Part shown: positions 1 through 9,050 of the stretch, in pieces
Position numbering within the stretch: position 1 is the first letter of the stretch
Layout of the letters: every line of letters starts with the position of its first letter
NCBI RefSeq assembly: GCF_001518015.1
Contig: NZ_LPUY01000025.1
Span: 1-64,000 of the forward strand
Direction: 5' to 3'
Source of the DNA: Tritonibacter horizontis
GTDB taxonomy: Bacteria; Pseudomonadota; Alphaproteobacteria; Rhodobacterales; Rhodobacteraceae
DNA: 64,000 nucleotides
Translations under genes and position numbers: made by a program
Notes under the pieces: model-generated
What the model saw: the letters and a program-made list of their open reading frames with translations, nothing else
What the model was told of the DNA's origin: nothing
Databases searched by the model: none

Positions 1-2
1 CT

Positions 3-194
3 CGCTGGTCCGCGCATGGGCGGGCGGCACCGTTCAAGTGCAACGACGAAATGCTCGACGACAAGTTCGCGGCGACGGGGGTTGTCCTCTTCGGCGGCAA
101 TGGGGTCGCGCTGAACCTCGGGCAGAAGGCGGAAGCGAAAGGTCTGACGGTCATGCGGGTTGCTGGCCCGGCTAAGAGGACTGCGCAGGATTGA
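3..194 (+). CDS. DUF2493 family protein, C-terminal part
   Basis: An open frame runs in from the left edge and stops at 192-194, so only the last 63 residues are visible. They read as the end of a DUF2493 (SLOG/YAcAr-like) protein: a hydrophobic strand and glycine-rich turn (GVVLFGGNGVALNLGQKA) followed by a strand with LTVMRV. Members are common small genes in the accessory backbone of roseobacter plasmids and are thought to bind nucleotides or nucleotide-derived ligands, but no function is established here. It lies upstream of the mobilisation genes on the same strand. The family call rests on a short fragment. Confidence 0.55.
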   Translation, partial: RWSAHGRAAPFKCNDEMLDDKFAATGVVLFGGNGVALNLGQKAEAKGLTVMRVAGPAKRTAQD

Positions 195-732
195 AGAGAG
201 GGGGTCGCGCTTGGCGCGGCCCTTTCGTCATGTCTTATGGCGCGTGCGCTCGGTTACGCAAGATCGACAGGCTGCGACGTCCAGCACCGTCATCCCTCTA
301 CCCGGTCCACCAGAGTGCGGCCCATCCGCATCGGTACGGGCTGGGGATGGTGCGCACCTCACGCACATCGTCAGCAGCGCAAGACCCGAGGGGTCGAGAC
401 GTCGCACATGAGGCTGAAGACCTGCACGTCCCTCGGGGCGTGTTTCGGAACATCGCATCCACGCGGGCGGGCTCCGTCAGCACCCCTGCCAGGCTCGGCG
501 GGACGCGGACGCGGATGGTGGCGGCTACGTGATGGCAAGGGTCATCCGGATCACTCCTTTTTGCTCATAGATGTGGATCGCACGGGGTCGGCCCGTTCGT
601 GCCCTTCGCTGACGCTTCGGCAAGCACAAATACGGCTTCCACGGCGGAGCCGCGGACCCTCCGCATTTGCCCTTGCGACCGGGCCTCTTGCCCCCGTGCC
701 GGGTGATCCCCATCGCAACAAGAGTAACCCAA
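195..732. other. Intergenic region without a credible gene
   Basis: GC-rich stretch of about 540 bases. Several open frames exist on both strands, but they are arginine- and proline-rich and look like by-products of base composition. One detail: bases around 440-460 resemble, in inverted orientation, the part of the next gene that encodes its VGAMFRNT segment, so a decayed relative of that gene may lie here on the minus strand. Nothing else is recognised. Confidence 0.4.
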
Positions 733-939
733 ATGACCAACCACTACGTCGCCACCGTCCCCGTCAAGTTCACCGATACCGATGGCCAGGAGCGCACCCG
801 TTTTCAGCGCGTGGGTGCGATGTTCCGCAACACCCGCAACGGGGGTGGATCGGAGTTCTTCAGCCTCAAGCTCGACTTCTCGGTCGCGGTCTCGGAGCTG
901 GTGATGTTCCCGCCGAGCGCAAAGGACCCCCAGGACTAA
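733..939 (+). CDS. Small hypothetical plasmid protein (68 aa)
   Basis: The ATG at 733 gives MTNHYVATVPVKF and a 68-residue soluble protein with a plausible beta-rich pattern and the segment RTRFQRVGAMFRNTRNGGG. A longer frame starts at 667, but its first 22 residues look non-coding. No family is recognised. It sits between the DUF2493 fragment and the mobilisation genes, and is followed at once by a strong hairpin and a nic-like hexamer. It may belong to the plasmid maintenance or transfer backbone, though that is only positional inference. Confidence 0.5.
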   Translation: MTNHYVATVPVKFTDTDGQERTRFQRVGAMFRNTRNGGGSEFFSLKLDFSVAVSELVMFPPSAKDPQD

Positions 940-955
940 ATCCTGTGACGAGGAT

Positions 956-986
956 GGGCCGCCCCAGGACGATCTTGGGGCGGCCC
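956..986. other. Strong inverted repeat, candidate oriT arm or terminator
   Basis: Two perfect 11-base arms (GGGCCGCCCCA at 956-966 and its complement at 976-986) enclose a 9-base loop. No T-tract follows, so this is not a textbook terminator for the gene ending at 939. Ten bases upstream, at 940-945, is ATCCTG, the hexamer found at the nic site of RP4/Ti-type (MOBP) transfer origins. An inverted repeat a few bases from nic is typical of such origins. Origin function is inference. Confidence 0.4.
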
Positions 987-1213
987 GATCCCTGTTCCAG
1001 GGATGCCGGTCCCTACGCGTTCAACGGACGCACTCCGCCCGGAATGATCAGGCCGCGACAGACCGTCCAGCCAGCCTCAAGGGGCCATCCCCAAAAACCT
1101 ATCGGCCAAGGCCTCCCGGTTTTTGCGGCAGAGATTTGGCAAGCCAAATTTGGCCCTGCTTGACCCTGCCTGTCCGCCCTGTCGGTGGGGTTTGCGCCCG
1201 CCCGTGTTTCCGT

Positions 1214-1233
1214 CCGAACACATGCGTGTTCGG
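1214..1233. other. Inverted repeat upstream of the mobilisation operon
   Basis: CCGAACAC-ATGC-GTGTTCGG: perfect 8-base arms around a 4-base centre. A second palindrome, GCCAAATTTGGC, lies at 1143-1154. Both lie in the roughly 470-base non-coding stretch between the small gene and the MobC-like gene, where relaxosome binding sites or operators would be expected. No further role is visible. Confidence 0.4.
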
Positions 1234-1362
1234 CCAGACCCTCGGGCGGTGCTGGTGGACGGGACCCATTGGACAGGTTGGGGCGCCCGGTGGTGAGGGC
1301 GGCAGAGCCGCGTCCCTGCGGGCAGCGGGGGAAGCGGACACCAAGGCTGCCTGAGCCTGAAT

Positions 1363-1410
1363 GCGACGTAAGTATATAATTGACAGCTTGGTATATTATT
1401 GTAAGGTAGA
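1363..1410 (+). promoter_or_regulatory. AT-rich putative promoter region of the mob genes
   Basis: A sharply AT-rich island in GC-rich surroundings, with TTGACA at 1380-1385 and TATA-like stretches on either side (around 1372-1378 and 1391-1399), about 50 bases upstream of the MobC-like start at 1458. It could be the promoter for mobC-relaxase-coupling protein, or the easily melted part of the transfer origin. No -10 box is convincingly spaced from the TTGACA. Confidence 0.35.
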
Positions 1411-1457
1411 GGCAGCCTTGGTGGAAGGTGGCAGGAAATAGGGGGTCTTTCTTCCGC

Positions 1458-2051
1458 ATGTCCCGAACAAAACGCCTGACAGAGATCGAGAAGATGCAGA
1501 TCGTCCGCGAGGCCGCGGAGGGTGTGTCGACGTCCGAGCTGGCTGAGCGTTTCGAGGTCACATCGCGGGCCGTGCGCTACGTCCTGAAAGCTGATGCCGA
1601 GCGCCAGGCCGATGCCGCGATCCCGGTCTCAGCAGTCAGTGTGAAGGTCACGGCTGCGGAGCTGGCGGCGCTCGACGAGGTGTTGGCGAAGGCGGGGATC
1701 GAGAGCCGGGCCGAGGGGTTGCGGCGGCTCATTCAGGCGGCGGGTGGCGTGTTTGTCCCGGACGCGCAGATGGCGGCTGAGATGGCGCGCTATCGCGCCT
1801 CGCTGCACGAGGTCGGCAATGGGGTCGCGCAGATCGCCAAGCAGATGACGCAGGCCAACCGGCGGGGGCAGGGGGCAGGGGGCAGCACGAGTGCCGAGTT
1901 CACTGAATTGCGCCTTGCACAGATGCGCGGGCTGGCGCGGTTCATTCTGGATTCCGCTGACGAGATCGACCTGCTGCTGCGGCGTCGGCGCGACGTCATG
2001 CAGCTGGAGGCCACGGCCGCGCTGAGGGAGTTTGCCCATGCGGCTGAATGA
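1458..2051 (+). CDS. mobC: MobC-like relaxosome accessory protein
   Basis: The 197-residue protein starts at ATG 1458 (MSRTKRLTEIEKMQIV); the longer frame from 1428 adds only a poor leader. Residues about 15-45 form a helix-turn-helix (TSELAERFEVTSRAVRYVL). The C-terminal half carries the MobC-type signature in which a helix with VGNGVAQIAKQMTQANR follows a short DNA-binding region. Such proteins bind oriT and help the relaxase nick. The gene overlaps the relaxase start by 14 bases, which fits translational coupling. It may also repress the operon through the palindromes upstream. The symbol is by family resemblance. Confidence 0.7.
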   Translation: MSRTKRLTEIEKMQIVREAAEGVSTSELAERFEVTSRAVRYVLKADAERQADAAIPVSAVSVKVTAAELAALDEVLAKAGIESRAEGLRRLIQAAGGVFVPDAQMAAEMARYRASLHEVGNGVAQIAKQMTQANRRGQGAGGSTSAEFTELRLAQMRGLARFILDSADEIDLLLRRRRDVMQLEATAALREFAHAAE

Positions 2052-4371
2052 TGCTGTCCATGCCGTCACGGGCGAGGTCTTTCGGGATGGCTGGAGCCGC
2101 GTCCGGGGCTCGATGCAAGGGCTGCACGTGGCCAAGCAGACCCAGCTTGTGCGCGCGGCAGCAGGGCATCGGCCGGCGGTCTTCAAGGCAATCCGAAGCG
2201 GGGGCACGCACACGAAATCGCAGCTCGCAAACCAGCTCGATTACCTCACGACCAAGTCCACCCATATCGTGGACAGTAGCGGGTTCCTGGATGGCAAAGC
2301 GAAGCTCGAGGCGGGTGACATCAAGGACCTGACCGAGCGCTTTGCCAAGCGGTGGGATGCGGGCTTCAAACCCAAGCTCGGGCAGACCACCCACATGCTC
2401 ATGTCCTTCCCCATCGGCACGCGTGGGGAGGATGTGCGCGACATCGCGACCGATGTGGCCGAGCGGTTCTTCCAGACCGATGCGGGGCATTTCGACTACA
2501 TCATCGCGGTGCATGAGGACCGCGATCACCCGCATGCGCATCTGGTGCTGAACCGCCGCTCGCAGGAAGGCGAGTTCTTCTTTCTGGGGCGCAACCATCG
2601 CTTCAACTATGACGATTTCCGCCTCGCCATGGTCGAGGAGGCGGAAAAGTATGGTGTGCGTCTCGAAGCCACGCGGCGGGTGGATCGCGGGGTTGTGCAT
2701 TACCCAGCCCGGACCAGCGAGGTCTATGCGGCGAAAGACGAGGGTCGCGCGCCCCGCGAGCGGGAGCGTGTGGGGGCTGACCTGACCCGGACGCTGGCGG
2801 AGATCGCCAATACCAGAACTGTCTACCACTCACTTGCCGCGGAAGCTTCGCGCGAGGCCCGCGAGGATATTGCCGCGGCCCTCTTCCGCGCGGGCGAGGT
2901 GCTCGCGCATGGCGGACAGGTGGACCGAACAGGAGATGTGTATATGGCCGAGGATCAAAGCTTCGAGGATCTGAGAAGCCTCTATGCGGAAAAGCTCGCG
3001 CGGGTGCAGGGCATGATCGCCGAGAAGTCTGACGCGGAACGTCCCGTGCTGGAAGAACGCCTCATCGAGATCCAGACGCAGGTCCAGCACATGCAGCCGC
3101 TCGGATTGCGTTCGAGCACGCTGTCAGAGACCCCCTCGGAGGGCGGGATTTATTCCGAAGCCAATATCGACGCCAGCCAGTGCGAGCGACTGGCCGAGCC
3201 CGACCTGAGATCGCGCATTGACGCGGCACTACGGGGCACGGGGATCAGCACATCGGAAGTGGTGGCCCGGATCGAGACGGGTGCCTCAAATGCAGCGCTC
3301 GAGCATCAATGGATCGCCAATGATCTCTCCAAAGTGGCTGAGGCGCGCGAACTGAACCTTGAACGCCGCGCCGATCTGGAACAGGCGCGTGACATTCTCA
3401 ACGATGTGCATGTTGCGCTTGGCACGCTCTTGGAACGGGAAAACGTGCTGCGGCGGGATGGGGTCATGGAAGCGGAAGCGGTCAGCGAGCGGTTCCATTA
3501 TCATGAGGGCGCGGTGCGGGCGATGGAAGGGACACCCCGTCAGGAGATGCGTGCAGAGGGCCTGACCGCGCAGCAGATCGAGGACCGGGACTGGGAGGTG
3601 GTCTCGCGGGCGGAGCGTCGGATCGAGACGGAGCAGCGTGCGTATCTCGAGGCACACCCGGACTTGCTCGCACGTCCCGGCGATGTGATCGACCGGTCTG
3701 AGCCCTACAGGGAGACCATCACCGATGCGGCCCGCGCCAGCCAGATCGCCCGCGATGTCGACCGGATCATGGAGGGACGCGACCTCCGCACGCCTGTTGC
3801 AGATGCTGTCGCCGATGACTTGCGCGCGCGCTATCCGGACATGCCGTCCCACCTCGCCCGTGGGCTCGGGGCGACCTATGCCGCCGTCGCCCGGATACGC
3901 GACACGGAGGCCATCAAGCAGGTCCGCCGGGAAACCGAGATGCGCGACGGGCTCGGGTCTGGCACGCGTGACGAACGTCTAGCGACCCGCGATGAAACTG
4001 CGCCGCAGTCTGACCGTGCCGACCGCCTTGCAGACGAGATTGCGCGTGTCCTAGACCATGAGCGGGCGGGGGAGTTGTCCGCGCCCTTCGAGACCGAGGC
4101 GGAGCGGGACGCCTTCCGCGACGAGATCGCGCGGGTGCTGGATGACCGTCAACTTGAGAGGCTCACATCCGGCGATGCCGATGCGCTGGAGAAGGTTCTC
4201 GAGGACCGTCTCGACCGGCTCTATGTCGCCAAGGTCTACCTGCAATCGAATGCAGCGACGGCCAATTCCGAGGCTCTGCGCCAGGTGGTCGATGATCTTG
4301 CAGACACTGAGTATGAAAAACACCGCGCGACAGACGTGGATGGAGAGACTGAGCGGGGTCAGGTCCATTGA
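2038..4371 (+). CDS. virD2: VirD2-type conjugative relaxase
   Basis: The 777-residue relaxase starts at ATG 2038 (a TTG two codons earlier is possible). The N-terminal nicking domain has a candidate catalytic tyrosine, Y69 (NQLDYLT), and the histidine cluster HEDRDHPHAH at 159-168, the metal-binding motif of MOBP/VirD2 relaxases. The enzyme would nick at oriT and stay bound to the 5' end during transfer. Residues from about 250 onward are charged, helical and repetitive, typical of the long C-terminal tails in roseobacter plasmid relaxases. It overlaps both the MobC-like gene and the start of the coupling-protein gene, so the three form one operon. The gene appears intact. Confidence 0.9.
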   Translation: MRLNDAVHAVTGEVFRDGWSRVRGSMQGLHVAKQTQLVRAAAGHRPAVFKAIRSGGTHTKSQLANQLDYLTTKSTHIVDSSGFLDGKAKLEAGDIKDLTERFAKRWDAGFKPKLGQTTHMLMSFPIGTRGEDVRDIATDVAERFFQTDAGHFDYIIAVHEDRDHPHAHLVLNRRSQEGEFFFLGRNHRFNYDDFRLAMVEEAEKYGVRLEATRRVDRGVVHYPARTSEVYAAKDEGRAPRERERVGADLTRTLAEIANTRTVYHSLAAEASREAREDIAAALFRAGEVLAHGGQVDRTGDVYMAEDQSFEDLRSLYAEKLARVQGMIAEKSDAERPVLEERLIEIQTQVQHMQPLGLRSSTLSETPSEGGIYSEANIDASQCERLAEPDLRSRIDAALRGTGISTSEVVARIETGASNAALEHQWIANDLSKVAEARELNLERRADLEQARDILNDVHVALGTLLERENVLRRDGVMEAEAVSERFHYHEGAVRAMEGTPRQEMRAEGLTAQQIEDRDWEVVSRAERRIETEQRAYLEAHPDLLARPGDVIDRSEPYRETITDAARASQIARDVDRIMEGRDLRTPVADAVADDLRARYPDMPSHLARGLGATYAAVARIRDTEAIKQVRRETEMRDGLGSGTRDERLATRDETAPQSDRADRLADEIARVLDHERAGELSAPFETEAERDAFRDEIARVLDDRQLERLTSGDADALEKVLEDRLDRLYVAKVYLQSNAATANSEALRQVVDDLADTEYEKHRATDVDGETERGQVH

Positions 4372-4379
4372 GCGCGCCC

Positions 4380-6380
4380 ATGGGAAAGGCACGAATCACG
4401 ACCGGTGTCTTGTTGGTAACGCTGGTGACCGCCGCCATGGGCTATACCATCGCCTCGGCGGTGCTGATCTACCAGGATCTCGGCTTTGGGGCCGAGATCG
4501 ACTTTGCCTATATCGCGCAGAACTATCTTGCGATCCTGGACCGCCGCCCGGAGGACGCGCAACTTATTCACCTGATCATCGGCAGCTTCGCCGCCGCCGG
4601 CCTGATGCTGAGCCTCGCCCTCTCGGGGTCCGCGCTTACACGGTTTGGCCAGACCCATTGGCAGACCGCGCGCGAGATGAAGGCCAATGGCTTCTTCGGG
4701 GCGCCGGGCACCGGGTTCATCCTCGGCAAGCTGGGGCCGCCGGGCTCCCGCGCCAACTACATCTGCTCCAAGGTCTTCCCGCATGCGCTGATCGTGGCCC
4801 CCACGGGCCGCGGCAAGACCACGGGCTTCGTCATTCCGAACCTGCTGACCTGGCAAGGCTCCGCCGTGACGCTCGATGTGAAGGGCGAGTGCTTCGAGGC
4901 CACGGCCCGGCACCGCGCGGCCCAGGGCGACAAGGTCTATCGCTTCGCCCCCACCGATTGGGAGGGCAAGCGCACGCATCGCTACAACCCGCTCCTGCGC
5001 ATCTTTGAGCTGAAAGATCCCGCGCGCCAGCAGATGGAACTGCAGCTCCTGGCGACGCTGTTCCTGCAGAGCGACAATGACCGGGTCCAGGGCCTCCTCA
5101 AGGGCGGGATCGATCTCTTCGTGGCGGCAGGCCTGTTGGCCTCCCAGCGCAAGCGCCCGACCTTGGGCGAGATCTACCGCATCGCGGCCTCGGGCGGGAA
5201 CAAGCAGAAGGAGTATTTCGCGCGCGGCCACGAGGTAGACAACAGGGCCGCCAAGCTTATCTTCACCCGGCTGGCGTCCACCAACAATGACACGCTGACC
5301 TCTTATGTTTCGCTCCTGATGACCTCGGGGCTCGACCAATGGCAGAACCCGGCCATCGATGAGGCGACGTCCGTGTCGGATTTTGATTTCCGCACGATCC
5401 GCAAGAAGCCCTTCTCGGTCTATCTCGTCGTCCAGCCGCTGATGGTAAAGCCACTCGCACCGCTAATCCGGCTGTTCTTCTCCGATCTCCTCTCCGCCAT
5501 GCAGGAAAAGGATCCCGGGCCAGACGAGCCGTGGCCAGTGATGATCATGCTCGACGAGTTCAATCGCCTAGGAAAAATGCCCATCGTGGTCGAGAGCATC
5601 GAGACCCTGCGCACCTATCGCGGTCACCTTGCCGTTGTCACCCAAACCATCCCCGCCCTCGATGAAATCTACGGCGAGAACACCCGCCGCGCCCTGCAGG
5701 GCAACGCGGGCGTGAAACTCTATCTCACGCCTTCGGATGAGAAGACCGTTGAGGAGCTGAGTAAGGCGGTTGGCAAGACCACGAAGACCGTCGTCACGCG
5801 CTCTCAGTCCATCGGCAAAAACCCCTTTGAAGGCCGCAGCCAATCCACACGGACTGAAGAAAGCTCCTTGCTCCCTGAAGACGAGGCGCGCCGCCTACCG
5901 CTCGACGAGATCGTCATGGTCATCGATGCCCAGATGCCGGTCCGCGCGAAGCGGATCCAATATTTTGACGATCGGCTGTTCAAGGCGATCCACGCGGCAC
6001 AGACGGGCGAGTTGCCGTTTCCGGAGCCGGGGGGAGGTGGATCGCAGGGCAATCTGCCGCTGAGTGTGCGCGCCATGCCGATGACGCCGCCTTCGGACGG
6101 AGCAGGCGGACCCGACGCCGACGTTGAGGCCGCACGCCAGGCTGCTGATGGCCAATCGTCAGGGCAAACCGATGTCACCCCAAAGAAGACTGCGCCTGTC
6201 GTTCAAGCCGTAATCGCCGAGGAACAGCGACAGATGGAAATGGATTTTGGGGGCCAGGTTGCGGATGCCGAGACAGTGGGCGTGGATGATGAGGCGCAGA
6301 TGCGCTCTGCAGTCGATGGCTTGAACGACATGGAAGCGATGCTGCAGGAGGAGGGTGGCAAAAAGCCAATTCACCGGTAG
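4380..6380 (+). CDS. virD4: TraG/VirD4-type coupling protein
   Basis: Inner-membrane ATPase that couples the relaxosome to the type IV secretion channel. Two N-terminal membrane helices are visible (about residues 10-35 and 65-90 counted from 4368), then Walker A APTGRGKTT near 144-152 and Walker B IMLDEFNRLGK near 393-400. The C-terminal 130 residues are acidic and low in complexity. ATG 4380 is chosen; an in-frame TTG at 4368 overlaps the relaxase stop and would give 670 residues, so the start is open. It is intact and co-transcribed with mobC and the relaxase. The channel genes are only partly present in this window (18.5-20.9 kb). Confidence 0.9.
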   Translation: MGKARITTGVLLVTLVTAAMGYTIASAVLIYQDLGFGAEIDFAYIAQNYLAILDRRPEDAQLIHLIIGSFAAAGLMLSLALSGSALTRFGQTHWQTAREMKANGFFGAPGTGFILGKLGPPGSRANYICSKVFPHALIVAPTGRGKTTGFVIPNLLTWQGSAVTLDVKGECFEATARHRAAQGDKVYRFAPTDWEGKRTHRYNPLLRIFELKDPARQQMELQLLATLFLQSDNDRVQGLLKGGIDLFVAAGLLASQRKRPTLGEIYRIAASGGNKQKEYFARGHEVDNRAAKLIFTRLASTNNDTLTSYVSLLMTSGLDQWQNPAIDEATSVSDFDFRTIRKKPFSVYLVVQPLMVKPLAPLIRLFFSDLLSAMQEKDPGPDEPWPVMIMLDEFNRLGKMPIVVESIETLRTYRGHLAVVTQTIPALDEIYGENTRRALQGNAGVKLYLTPSDEKTVEELSKAVGKTTKTVVTRSQSIGKNPFEGRSQSTRTEESSLLPEDEARRLPLDEIVMVIDAQMPVRAKRIQYFDDRLFKAIHAAQTGELPFPEPGGGGSQGNLPLSVRAMPMTPPSDGAGGPDADVEAARQAADGQSSGQTDVTPKKTAPVVQAVIAEEQRQMEMDFGGQVADAETVGVDDEAQMRSAVDGLNDMEAMLQEEGGKKPIHR

Positions 6381-6657
6381 GGCGGTGGGCATGGTCTGAC
6401 GGTCATAGAGGGCGGAAAGCGGTCTTCCGCTGTGCCGCATCGGAGGCCTAATACGTCAACTGAAACTGGACTTAGATGATCTTGCTCGGTTTTCTCTACA
6501 AATGTGTCCGTCGTCATATAAAGTTGGACATCAGAAAATTCGTTTATAATGTCAAAGTCGATGCCGACATAGTACAAACTGCTGAGAACACGGTTGAGGT
6601 GTTCTTTCAGGGAGCCAAGCACTCCTATGAGAAAATAGTAACCAGCGAGAACTAGAG

Positions 6658-7398
6658 CTATTCTGCGGTCAGAAAATTTGTAAGTTCCTGTACAATCAAC
6701 TCCCGATCATTATCCAGAGTAGCCACGTGATAAGAATTTTCGAGCCAGCAAAAGGTGATGGAACGAGAGGCAACTGCACCTTCGATCCGTTTGCCGTTCT
6801 CAGGACTGACGACATGATCCGTACGCGATTGTAGGATCAACAAAGGTTTGTCGAGCAGTGGCAACATTTGCCCTGTTGCAGTCACCAAAACATACCGCTC
6901 TTGGGTAACGGCATTTGGAATGCGGTCATAGCAGGTCTCTTTGTAGCCGGGGTTTTTAATGTCCGAACCAATACCGGGTTGAAAATCGCCGGTGCAGCCA
7001 TCAAAAAACGCCTTCATCTGCTGCGGTGAATAAAGGCCCGTTGACCCATTGATTGTGGCAACTCTATCAACAAGATCACCGCGCCGGATCGACAGGTTCA
7101 ACGCGATCGTCCCGCCCAACGACAACCCTGCGACGCAAACGGTCGTGCACCGTGCGCTCAGCGCCTCCAACGCGTCCTCTGCAGATTTCAACCAATCGCG
7201 AAAACCGGTTTGGGCAAAATCCTCTGGCGTCGTCCCATGCCCGGCAAGCAAGGGGGCCATCACCGTGGCACCGGACCGCGCGTGCAAACGGTGGCCCACA
7301 TAGCGCACACTTTGCGGCGTGCTGGTAAAGCCATGCAGCAACAAGACACCGCAACTGGATCCTTCAAGAAGAAAAGGTGCTGTGCTGTCGTTTTCCAT
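6658..7398 (-). CDS. Alpha/beta hydrolase, carboxylesterase-like
   Basis: A 246-residue cytoplasmic esterase of the EstD/monoacylglycerol-lipase type. The nucleophile elbow is GLSLGG with S93, the acid is D194 (SRTDHVV) and the histidine is H224 (NSYHVATLD), so the triad is complete. The oxyanion-hole segment LLHGFTSTP is at 20-28. Length fits the family. It lies downstream of, and on the same strand as, the LysR gene at 7485-8396, with an 86-base gap. Together with the TRAP transporter on the other side of LysR it suggests uptake and hydrolysis of an ester, but the substrate cannot be read from sequence. Confidence 0.85.
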   Translation of the reverse strand: MENDSTAPFLLEGSSCGVLLLHGFTSTPQSVRYVGHRLHARSGATVMAPLLAGHGTTPEDFAQTGFRDWLKSAEDALEALSARCTTVCVAGLSLGGTIALNLSIRRGDLVDRVATINGSTGLYSPQQMKAFFDGCTGDFQPGIGSDIKNPGYKETCYDRIPNAVTQERYVLVTATGQMLPLLDKPLLILQSRTDHVVSPENGKRIEGAVASRSITFCWLENSYHVATLDNDRELIVQELTNFLTAE

Positions 7399-7484
7399 AT
7401 GGCTTTCAATCCTGTCATTCGTCCGTTTGGTTCGAAATCAAGTTTTGCAGGCCGAAAAACAAATAGAGATATACGATCAGCCGA

Positions 7485-8396
7485 TCACGGTTGGCGATCA
7501 GTCACGCGTGCCGGCGATGCATATTGCGCGCGAAACATACGCAATAGGGACGTATCTGCCGCAGCGCTCCAGGCGATCGCAATCGAAAGTTCGGCATCGA
7601 GCTCCTCAAGCGGCATAATCCGCAGTGCACGAGGCATCGACGACTCTGCTGTGATCGGATGGAAAGTATATCCACGCCCATCCGCGACGCGTTGCAGGAT
7701 CACGTGAATATCCCATGCCTCGTCCTCGATGACTGGCGTGAACCCCGTTTTTTCAAATGCATCATCCAATAGCGCGCGATACGCCCGCCAATTTTCGCGA
7801 ACCCCCATGATAAACGGCGCGGTGCGCAGTGCGTCCAGTGTCTTGTCAGCGGTGTCATGCGGCGCGACCAACCCGATGGGCGAGGTCCAGGCAACACGCT
7901 GCGAAATGACCGGATCACGCACAGTGTCATGCGCCATCAAAAAACCCAGATCAATGGCACCGGTCTTGATGTTGCGCATCATGGTGTCGGTCGACATGAC
8001 GTGCATTTCCACTTGAACGCCGGGATAAAGCGCCTGAAATGTTTCAAGCCCATCTGACAACTGAGTGGACGTGGCCAAGGCCGAGTAGCCAACAATGATA
8101 TGCCCCCTATCGCCCACCCCATTGCGCCGCGACCCGCGAATTGTGCGTTCAAACTGGGCCACAATCTGACGCGCATCATCTAAGAACCGCTTGCCGTTTT
8201 CACTGATCTCAACGGTTTTGGTGCCTCGAACAAAGATCTCAAACCCCAGGTCTTCTTCGGTATCGCGCACGGTTTTCGAAATAGCGGGCTGGGCGATGTT
8301 GAGCATTTCCGCCGCGGCCCGAAAGCCCCCCGCATCCGCAACGGCCAGCGCATAGCGCAGATGCCGGATTCCAAGGCTTGATGGTTTGTTCTGCAT
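7485..8396 (-). CDS. LysR-family transcriptional regulator of the TRAP locus
   Basis: The 303-residue protein has the standard N-terminal winged helix-turn-helix (RHLRYALAVADAGGFRAAAEMLNIAQPAISKTV, residues about 10-45) and an effector-binding domain with periplasmic-binding-protein fold. It is divergent from the TRAP genes starting at 8538, with a 141-base shared intergenic region containing repeated GATC-centred half-sites (CGATCAACCGATCAAG near 8432-8447), candidate binding sites. The usual arrangement predicts that it controls itself and the transporter in response to the imported compound or a breakdown product. Confidence 0.85.
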   Translation of the reverse strand: MQNKPSSLGIRHLRYALAVADAGGFRAAAEMLNIAQPAISKTVRDTEEDLGFEIFVRGTKTVEISENGKRFLDDARQIVAQFERTIRGSRRNGVGDRGHIIVGYSALATSTQLSDGLETFQALYPGVQVEMHVMSTDTMMRNIKTGAIDLGFLMAHDTVRDPVISQRVAWTSPIGLVAPHDTADKTLDALRTAPFIMGVRENWRAYRALLDDAFEKTGFTPVIEDEAWDIHVILQRVADGRGYTFHPITAESSMPRALRIMPLEELDAELSIAIAWSAAADTSLLRMFRAQYASPARVTDRQP

Positions 8397-8537
8397 GAAT
8401 TGCCCCTCTCTGGCAGGAACCGATAACGAAATGCGATCAACCGATCAAGCAATGGTATTTGCCTGTAGCTGCTGGGCAAGAAAAGAAAGAAGCCGGAGAC
8501 ATGTGCATGCAATTCGCGTGGCATGAAGGGGGGAAAG

Positions 8538-9050
8538 ATGGAAACGGCATTTCGACGCTTTACGCAAACACTGATGTACATAGGCGGCGCGGGTCTGCTT
8601 TTTATGATGCTGCATGTGACGCTGGATGTCGTATTAAAGGTCGCGTTCAATGCCCCCATCCAGGGCACGGTCGAGATTTCATCCTATTACTACATGGTTG
8701 GTATCGTCATGCTTCCCATGGCGCTTGTCGAATTAGAGGATGACCAAATCAGCGTTGATTTGTTGTTCAACCTCTTCCCGGCACCGCTTCAGAAAGTTTG
8801 TCTGCTGCTTACGCTGATGGCGACAGCCGCCGTTCTGGCTGTGATTGCATGGCGCACAGGGCAGGACGCCATCCGCGCCTTTCGTGTGGGCGAGGTGGTA
8901 ATGGGCAGCCGAGAGATCATCGTCTGGCCCGCCCGTTGTATGCTGCCCCTTGGTTTCACGCTGGCTGCGATAGCCGCTTTACTGCGCGTGATCATGGTAA
9001 TTCAAGGAAAAACCGTGACGCGAAACACCACTGACGAGGCCGCGGGATGA
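8538..9050 (+). CDS. dctQ: TRAP transporter small membrane subunit (DctQ)
   Basis: A 170-residue protein with four predicted membrane helices, the size and topology of TRAP DctQ subunits. ATG 8538 is preceded by a strong GGGGGGAAAG ribosome site; an upstream ATG at 8523 is less likely. DctQ pairs with the large DctM permease, whose ATG overlaps the dctQ stop by four bases (ATGA at 9047-9050). The conserved acidic segment ALVELEDDQISVDLLF lies between helices 2 and 3. It forms one operon with dctM, dctP and perhaps the hydrolase at 11569. Confidence 0.88.
   Translation: METAFRRFTQTLMYIGGAGLLFMMLHVTLDVVLKVAFNAPIQGTVEISSYYYMVGIVMLPMALVELEDDQISVDLLFNLFPAPLQKVCLLLTLMATAAVLAVIAWRTGQDAIRAFRVGEVVMGSREIIVWPARCMLPLGFTLAAIAALLRVIMVIQGKTVTRNTTDEAAG

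Noticed and set aside
237-1163. Long plus-strand open frame of 308 codons
   Set aside because: Arginine- and proline-rich shadow of GC-rich DNA. It overlaps the better small gene at 733-939 and lacks any domain.
1013-1561. Minus-strand frame of 182 codons
   Set aside because: It crosses the mob promoter region and the mobC start; composition is not protein-like.
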